Assembly (NCBI RefSeq): GCF_008923365.1
Contig: NZ_WBMR01000019.1
Span: 16,285-80,284, forward strand
DNA length: 64,000 nt
DNA from: Actinomadura montaniterrae
GTDB lineage: Bacteria > Actinomycetota > Actinomycetes > Streptosporangiales > Streptosporangiaceae
Reading direction: 5' to 3'
Under the pieces are notes generated by a model that did not search any database, was not told the origin of the DNA, and saw nothing but the letters and a program-made list of their open reading frames with translations. The position numbers and the translations under genes were made by a program. Shown piece by piece: positions 58,957 through 64,000 of this stretch. Position 1 is the stretch's first letter. The number at the start of each line of letters is the position of its first letter.

Positions 58957-59478
58957 TCAGTCCGGCGCCGCGTCGACGGTGCCGAAGACGAACGACGAGA
59001 CCTCGAGGTAGAGCTGCTCGGGGTACGGCACGAAGCGGACCCTCCGGAGCCCCTGCTTCTGCCCCGCGGACTCGATGATGAACTCGCCGTAGCCGAGCGC
59101 CCGGCCCGTGTAGGAGCGCTTCAGCTCGATGTTGTCGACCTTCGCCATCGGCATCATCGCGATGTCCCGGTTGAGGACGCCGCGGATCACCATGACCCGG
59201 TGCTCGGTGACCAGGAAGAACTGCATGGACCAGGCGGCGAGGTTCCAGAGCAGGTAGCCGAGGCTGACCAGCCACAGCAGCCAGATCCACACCAGGCCGA
59301 TGGTGATCTGGACGGCCGCGCACAGGACGAGGGCGGCGACCGTGGACGCGATCGGCAGCAGGAGGAGGGCGGGGTGCCGGCGCACGGCGATGACCCGTCC
59401 CTCGTAGGACATCAAGTACCTGTCGACCATCCGCGTCGTCGTGTCGTCGCGGTGGACCACCATGTCCTGCAGATTCAC
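58957..59478 (-). CDS. PH-domain (bPH2-like) membrane protein
   Basis: The 173-residue protein is read from GTG 59,478 (MNLQDMVVHRDDTTTRMVDR). It has two membrane helices, PALLLLPIASTVAALVLCAA and IWLLWLVSLGYLLWNLAAWS, followed by a bacterial PH-like domain with FFLVTEHRVMVIRGVLNRDI, AMMPMAKVDNIELKRSYTGR and YGEFIIESAGQKQGLRRVRF. This arrangement matches the PF03703 (bPH_2) family of membrane proteins; their role in actinobacteria is not known. Confidence 0.82.
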   Translation of the reverse strand: MNLQDMVVHRDDTTTRMVDRYLMSYEGRVIAVRRHPALLLLPIASTVAALVLCAAVQITIGLVWIWLLWLVSLGYLLWNLAAWSMQFFLVTEHRVMVIRGVLNRDIAMMPMAKVDNIELKRSYTGRALGYGEFIIESAGQKQGLRRVRFVPYPEQLYLEVSSFVFGTVDAAPD

Positions 59479-59623
59479 TGCGGTTCCCCATCGTGTCCGG
59501 TGCGTCCAACGGTAGCCCAACGCGCGCCGGCGGTGCAGGGACCGCGGGGGTGAGGCGCCCGGGTCGCGCGGGAACGCCGGATCGCCCTTGTGCGCGCCGG
59601 ACGCGCGGCTGATGATGTTGGTC

Positions 59624-60367
59624 ATGGACGGCGTTGGGGAGCCCGGTCGGCAGCCGCAGGAGGGCCGTGCGGGCGCCGGGGGAGCGCAAGGGGAGTTCGC
59701 CCACGACGTCATGGGCCGCCCCATCTGGCGGCTGATGCTGCGCGGGCTCGGCGTGTACCTGCCGGGCTGGCGGACGCCGGAGACGGTGCTGCGGGTGCCG
59801 GGCGGCGCGACCGGGTTCGGCCCGCCCGCGTTCCTGGACGGCGCCGCCGGGTTCGGGCTGCAGCTCCCGGACCGGCGCCGGGGCCTAGAGCCGGACCGGG
59901 AGATCTACGTGCGGGGCCGGGAGAACCCGAGCTTCGGCATCGTCGTGGCGGGCCCGGCGGAGGCGATCGGCAGCCGCGTCGTGGACGCGGAGGCGCTGAT
60001 GCGGTTCGCGCGGCGGCTGACCTTCGAGGAGCTGTTCGACACCGGCGACGCCGACTCGGTGCCGTACGCGGTGCGCGGCGCGCGCGCGGTGGAGAACGTG
60101 GTGTTCCTTGACCGTGCCGCAGGCGTCGGGCTGTGCGCGGAGGTCGAACCCGTGACGCGCGCGCTGCACTGCCCGCTGTACGTGCGGATCGGCGGCCCCG
60201 CCGAGCGGACGGTCTGGGCCTACGCCCTGAACACCGGCCACGCCCCGAACACCCACGGCGCGTCCGGTACCGCCCACGGCACGGACCCGGCCTACGGTGC
60301 CGGCCCTGCCTACGGTGCCGGCCCGGCCTACGGGGCGGAGGCCCAGGCGGTGAGGTCCCACAGCTGA
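59624..60367 (+). CDS. Conserved hypothetical protein with AYGAGP repeats
   Basis: The 247-residue protein is read from ATG 59624; the frame opens earlier but upstream codons are poor. It has helix-strand blocks GRPIWRLMLRGLGVYLPGWR, GRENPSFGIVVAGPAEAIGS, VVDAEALMRFARRLTFEELF and ENVVFLDRAAGVGLCAEVEP. The C-terminal 35 residues are low complexity, ending in three AYGAGP/AYGAEA units coded by an 18-base repeat. Its last 40 bases overlap the end of the convergent gene on the other strand. No family is recognised. Confidence 0.65.
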   Translation: MDGVGEPGRQPQEGRAGAGGAQGEFAHDVMGRPIWRLMLRGLGVYLPGWRTPETVLRVPGGATGFGPPAFLDGAAGFGLQLPDRRRGLEPDREIYVRGRENPSFGIVVAGPAEAIGSRVVDAEALMRFARRLTFEELFDTGDADSVPYAVRGARAVENVVFLDRAAGVGLCAEVEPVTRALHCPLYVRIGGPAERTVWAYALNTGHAPNTHGASGTAHGTDPAYGAGPAYGAGPAYGAEAQAVRSHS

Positions 60368-61536
60368 TGCGACGGCAGCCGCCGCAGCCGCTCGGTGGCG
60401 GACGACGGGTCCCAGAACACCTCGTCGCTCTCCAGCTCCAGTGACTGCGCCGCCGTCAGCACCGCGCACAGCAGCTCGTCGCGGGTACGCACGGCCATCA
60501 GCGGGCCGATCTGCGCCACCGCCCCGGAACACTCCGACAGGGTCCGCAGGAGCGCCTTGAGGGCCTCCTCGTCCTCCGGAGCGCGCGCGGGCTCCACCCC
60601 GGGCGGCAGGCCCGGCTCGACGCGGGCCAGGCCGCCCCTGCGGTCGCCGCCGTTGGCGGTGAGGCCGTTCTTCGGCGCCTCGGTGCCGGCCGAGATGAGC
60701 AGCGCGCTGAACGCGCCCGCGAGGTCCTCGGCGGCCTGGCCGCCGAGGAAGTAGCGGCGCCGCTCGGGCGAGCCCGGCGCCGTCCCGTCGGTGCCCTCGG
60801 CGGTGCGGAACCGGACGTTCAGCCGGCTGGCCCGCACGCACCGCTCGTACATCTCGGTGAGGATGTCCTCGAGCTGCTCGTCGCGCGCCCACAGCCGCCC
60901 CGTGGCGGTCACGGACGTCCCGCCGGGGTGCTCGCGCGGCCGTCCGGTCAGCGCGGCCGTGACGGTGTCGTCGAGCTCGCCCTCGGTGAACTGGAGCAGC
61001 TCGGTGACGACGTCCTCGACGTCCTCCAGCGTGCGGGTGAGGGTGCGCTGCAGCTCGAGGATCTCCTCGCCGCCGCGCTCCAGCTCGGCGAGCCGGTCCA
61101 GCGCGCCCTCGACCTTGTCCTCGACGTCGGCGGCGCCGGCGCCGGTCACCGACCGCACCGAGGTCTCGATGTCGGCGAGCTTGCGGCGCAGCGCGGCGAG
61201 CGTGATGCGCTGCTGCTCGAGGTCGTGCAGCCGGCCCGCCTGCACGCGCAGGTGCTCGTCGGCCTGGTGGACGCGCCCCGCCAGCTCCTCGACCTGCTCG
61301 TGGTTGTGCCGCAGCCGGCCGTCCAGCGCGGGCAGCACGTCCTGCTTGACCCGCGACAGCTCGGCGGTGAGCTGCTCGCCGACCGTGACCAGCACGTTGT
61401 TCTGCTTGGTGACCTGCTCGTTCAGCTCGTCGACGCGGCGCGCGAACGCGGTGGCCTGGTTGCGGGACTGCCGTCCCGCGTAGAGTTCCAGCGCCCCGAC
61501 CACGACGCACAGCACCACCAGGACGACCGTCGTCAT
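60328..61536 (-). CDS. Membrane-anchored coiled-coil protein, unknown function
   Basis: The 402-residue protein starts at 61,536 with one N-terminal membrane helix (TTVVLVVLCVVVGALELYAG). A long charged coiled coil follows through about residue 185 (RRVDELNEQVTKQNNVLVTV; HNHEQVEELAGRVHQADEHL; LDRLAELERGGEEILELQRT). The C-terminal half is globular with WARDEQLEDILTEMYERCVR and GRYFLGGQAAEDLAGAFSAL-like segments. The shape resembles RmuC/EzrA-type anchors, but no nuclease motif is evident. It lies just left of glnH-glnX on the same strand. Confidence 0.78.
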   Translation of the reverse strand: MTTVVLVVLCVVVGALELYAGRQSRNQATAFARRVDELNEQVTKQNNVLVTVGEQLTAELSRVKQDVLPALDGRLRHNHEQVEELAGRVHQADEHLRVQAGRLHDLEQQRITLAALRRKLADIETSVRSVTGAGAADVEDKVEGALDRLAELERGGEEILELQRTLTRTLEDVEDVVTELLQFTEGELDDTVTAALTGRPREHPGGTSVTATGRLWARDEQLEDILTEMYERCVRASRLNVRFRTAEGTDGTAPGSPERRRYFLGGQAAEDLAGAFSALLISAGTEAPKNGLTANGGDRRGGLARVEPGLPPGVEPARAPEDEEALKALLRTLSECSGAVAQIGPLMAVRTRDELLCAVLTAAQSLELESDEVFWDPSSATERLRRLPSHQLWDLTAWASAP

Positions 61537-61702
61537 GGCACTCCTCGGGCGAGGCGGTTCCTACCGGAATGGGTTTTGATCGCGACCATAACTTACGATC
61601 ACGCGCGCCGACCGGAACTTACGTAACCGACTGATCTCAGTGACCGTCCGGTCTCATCCGCCCTTCACGCCCCGCCATTCCTGCCAATGCGCGTTCGTGT
61701 GG

Positions 61703-62593
61703 TCACGCTTCGTCACAGCCCTCGAATTGGGGCACGGTCGTGGTGACTTTCAGCCCCGAGGCATCGAACCATTTGTGCAGCAGCCGCGGCATGGTCCCGT
61801 CCTGGTACATCTTCGTGAGGACCTTGTTCACCTTCTCGCAGCCGTCCACGTCGTCCTTGCGCAGGCCGATGCCGTACGGCTCGTCGGAGAACGGGGCGTT
61901 GACGATCGTCACCTTGTGGCCCTCCTTGACGGCCTTCGCCGCCAGGCCCGCCAGGATCAGGTCGTCGGTCGAGACGGCGTCGAGACGGCCCGCGGTGAGG
62001 TCGTCCAGGCAGGCCGCGTAGCCCCCGGCGTCCGCGGGAAGCGCCGCCACGCCCATCTCGTCGTGGACGCGCGGGTACGACACCGACCCCGCGACCCGGC
62101 ACAGCCGCTTCCCGGCGAGGTTGTGCACGTTCTTCACCGCCGACGCGTCGGACGCGCGGACGAGGACGTCCTGGTGCGCGACGTAGTACGGCCCGGCGAA
62201 CGCGATGTCCAGCTTCCGCTCGGGCGTGATCGAGTAGCTGGCGACGACGAGGTCGACCTTGCCCTTGCCGATCAGGCTCTCGCGGGTCTTGGACGACACC
62301 GGGGCGAAGCGCAGGTGCGAGCCGGTGACGCCGAGCCGCTTGGCGACCTCCGTCGCGACGTCGATGTCGAAGCCGGAGTAGCTGCCGCCGCTGCGCGCCC
62401 CGACGCCGGGCTGGTCGGTGTTGACGCCGATCGTGAGCTCGCTCTTGTGCACGATCGACGTCTCGCCCGCGTCGGCGATCCCGCACGCCGCCGCCGACAG
62501 CGCCGCCGTCCCGGCGGTCAGCAGCGCCGCCGCCGTGCGCAGCACGGTCCCGTTCCGCCGGATCCCCATGGTCCCCATTCCGCGCCTTCTCAT
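61703..62593 (-). CDS. glnH: GlnH-like glutamate/glutamine-binding lipoprotein
   Basis: ATG at 62,593 overlaps the glnX stop (ATGA) and gives 296 residues; an internal start at 62,578 is possible. A signal peptide LLTAGTAALSAAACG ends with a lipobox Cys37. The mature part is a family 3 solute-binding protein: ELTIGVNTDQPGVGARSGGS, YSGFDIDVATEVAKRLGVTG, KGKVDLVVASYSITPERKLD and FSDEPYGIGLRKDDVDGCEK. In mycobacteria and relatives GlnH with GlnX senses aspartate/glutamate and controls PknG kinase. No permease gene is adjacent, which agrees with a sensing role. Confidence 0.88.
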   Translation of the reverse strand: MRRRGMGTMGIRRNGTVLRTAAALLTAGTAALSAAACGIADAGETSIVHKSELTIGVNTDQPGVGARSGGSYSGFDIDVATEVAKRLGVTGSHLRFAPVSSKTRESLIGKGKVDLVVASYSITPERKLDIAFAGPYYVAHQDVLVRASDASAVKNVHNLAGKRLCRVAGSVSYPRVHDEMGVAALPADAGGYAACLDDLTAGRLDAVSTDDLILAGLAAKAVKEGHKVTIVNAPFSDEPYGIGLRKDDVDGCEKVNKVLTKMYQDGTMPRLLHKWFDASGLKVTTTVPQFEGCDEA

Positions 62594-64000
62594 CGCTGCC
62601 ACCGGTATTCCGCCAGGCGCGGACGCACCCCGATGAGCGCGAGCGCGACGATGACGATGCCCGCGACCGGCAGGACCGCGTACCAGCCGCCCGTGCCGTG
62701 CTCGCCGTCCTTGACGGCGTCCTGGAACGCGGTCCAGTGGATCCCGATGAGGGACTGTATGTCCTTGTCGTACCGGGTGAAGTCGGTGGTGGCCGCGCCG
62801 CGCGCCGCGGCCGCCTGCTCCCGCTGCCCGCCGTCGACGAGCGCGCGCATCCGGTGGTCGTTCTGCTGGACCTTCTGGTAGTCGGCCAGCACGCGCCTCA
62901 GCGCGTCCTCGGTGTTCACGGGCCTGGCGAGGTCCTGGACCCGGTTGGCCTCCGCACCGAGGAAGCCGAGGAACGGCGCGCGTCCCTGCTCGATCCGCAG
63001 CCCCTTCTGCACGGCGGCGTTGTACTCGTCGAGGTTTCCGGCCTTCAGGTACAGGACGGTCTGCGACTTGGTCAGGTACACCTGCTCGTAGGTGTCGGCG
63101 CGGGCCGGGTCGAGCAGGAAGCGCGTCTCGTCGGCGTTCGCGCTGTTGCTGATGGCACGCGCCCGCGACAGCGACAGGATCGGGTCGAAGCCCTGCTCCT
63201 TCGCCCGGCGCAGGTCGTCCGCCTGCCCGGAGAGCATCGCGGCGCAGGCGGCGACGAGGACGAGGGTTCCGAGCGTGGCGACCGCCAGCGCCGGGTTCAG
63301 CAGCCGTCGGAAGCGGCGCGCCAGGTACGCCTGCAGCCCGAGCAGGACGGCCAGCAGCACGATCCCGGTCACGATGACCCACAGGGCGCCCGACCGGACG
63401 TCGGAGCGCTTCTCCTCGTAGGTGTGCCGGACGAGCGTGCCGTTGTCGAGCGTCAGGTTGTACGCCTTGGGCAGCAGGTCGAGCTTCATCATGTCGGTCG
63501 CCTGCCGGTACAGGTCCAGGACCTTCTTCGGCGGCTGCCCGGACGTGCGGCCCGACTGCTGGTCGAGCAGCAGCGCCTGCGACGCGAGCCGCTCGTAGCG
63601 GCCGATACCGTCCAGCAGCTCGCGGGCGGTGTCGTCCTCGGTGGTCTCGTCGGCGAGCTTCGCGGCCTTCAGCAGCGCGACGCCGGCCCGCTGCCGGTCC
63701 TCGTCGTAGCGGGCGAGGGCCTGGTCGCGGCCGCCGCCGGGTGCGGCCCCGGCGAGCAGCGCGTTCGCCAGCTGGGCGTCCATGTCCGACAGCTGGAAGT
63801 ACATGTCGCCGGTCGCGACGACCTGCGGGCCCGCGTCCTTCCCGATCACCTGCACGCCGTCGCGGGCGTCGGCGATCGCCGCCCACGCCACCACGAGCAG
63901 CGCCACGAGCACCACGGCGACCACGGCGGTCAGCGCCCGGATCCGGCCCGCGACGGTGCGGGGCAGCGCCCGCGCGACGCCCGACGGCTCGGCGGGGGCC
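62590..64000 (-). CDS. glnX: GlnX-like membrane sensor protein, 5' part outside the window
   Basis: At least 469 residues are visible, and the frame remains open at the right edge. The visible N-terminal part is ALPRTVAGRIRALTAVVAVV, a basic stretch before the first membrane helix. An extracytoplasmic helical region (DMYFQLSDMDAQLANALLAG; DRQRAGVALLKAAKLADETT) follows, then membrane helices WVIVTGIVLLAVLLGLQAYL and LAVATLGTLVLVAACAAMLS. A second extracytoplasmic helical domain and a last helix WYAVLPVAGIVIVALALIGV complete it. This matches GlnX, which passes the GlnH signal to PknG. The pknG gene should lie nearby, outside the window. Confidence 0.82.
   Translation of the reverse strand, partial: APAEPSGVARALPRTVAGRIRALTAVVAVVLVALLVVAWAAIADARDGVQVIGKDAGPQVVATGDMYFQLSDMDAQLANALLAGAAPGGGRDQALARYDEDRQRAGVALLKAAKLADETTEDDTARELLDGIGRYERLASQALLLDQQSGRTSGQPPKKVLDLYRQATDMMKLDLLPKAYNLTLDNGTLVRHTYEEKRSDVRSGALWVIVTGIVLLAVLLGLQAYLARRFRRLLNPALAVATLGTLVLVAACAAMLSGQADDLRRAKEQGFDPILSLSRARAISNSANADETRFLLDPARADTYEQVYLTKSQTVLYLKAGNLDEYNAAVQKGLRIEQGRAPFLGFLGAEANRVQDLARPVNTEDALRRVLADYQKVQQNDHRMRALVDGGQREQAAAARGAATTDFTRYDKDIQSLIGIHWTAFQDAVKDGEHGTGGWYAVLPVAGIVIVALALIGVRPRLAEYRWQR

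Noticed and set aside
61590..61623. Repeated AACTTACG with TTACGTAA palindrome as an operator
   Set aside because: Only two short copies 26 bases apart; too little to separate from chance in an AT-richer gap.

Overview
The window is very high-GC actinobacterial DNA. Starts are often GTG or TTG, genes are joined by ATGA/GTGA overlaps, and the order rpsB-tsf-pyrH-frr-cdsA-rlmN is conserved. Together with a DivIVA-domain protein, a Xre/DUF5753 cluster and a GlnX/GlnH pair, this suggests a Thermomonosporaceae-type host such as Actinomadura. The genus is an inference; no database was searched.

Positions 1 to about 36,040 are the right-hand part of a siphovirus prophage whose left end lies outside the window. 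From 1 to 31,943 every gene is on the + strand. The first genes are a VUT/YhhQ-type 7-deazapurine transporter (C-terminal part) and a DpdA-family deazapurine DNA-modification protein. Replication and recombination genes follow: a RuvC-like resolvase, a Cas4/RecB-like nuclease, a putative ssDNA-binding protein and a primase-polymerase/SF3 helicase. An iteron-like inverted repeat plus a DnaA box, 5,923-6,038, looks like an origin. Next come small regulatory genes, terminase small subunit, a 20-residue-repeat protein, terminase large subunit, portal, MuF-like protein, scaffold, SU10/DUF5309-type capsid, connectors, tail tube, frameshifted tail chaperones, tape measure, minor tail proteins with LamG-like and C1q-like domains, a CHAP endolysin, a papain-like protease and holin-like proteins. 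After a bidirectional terminator at 32,047-32,080 lies a control region: a Wing-HTH GntR gene with strong operators, then a minus-strand Xre(DUF5753)/DUF6879/small-partner cluster of the WhiJ type that shares a 17-mer motif. The element ends inside comM, whose first 80 or so codons survive at 35,997-36,272 next to yraN. No integrase is present in this arm.

From 36,273 the host chromosome resumes: yraN, xerC, an M23 peptidase, then the translation and lipid block rpsB, tsf, pyrH, frr, cdsA, followed by a SUFU-domain gene, rlmN, a four-repeat DivIVA-domain gene, a DUF1963 gene, a two-gene ABC exporter and a HIT hydrolase. The ABC and HIT genes are flanked by three families of tandem repeats: 144/72 bp at 48,103-48,583, 15 bp at 49,991-50,060 and about 130 bp at 50,196-50,590.

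An Lrp/AsnC regulator (51,096-51,587) is divergent from a polyamine uptake and breakdown operon at 51,752-58,865: aminobutyraldehyde dehydrogenase, potA, a Tat/lipoprotein potD, potB, potC and a PuuB-like FAD oxidase. The window ends with a PH-domain membrane protein, two uncharacterised genes that overlap tail to tail, and glnH-glnX, the amino-acid sensing pair known from PknG signalling; glnX runs off the right edge.
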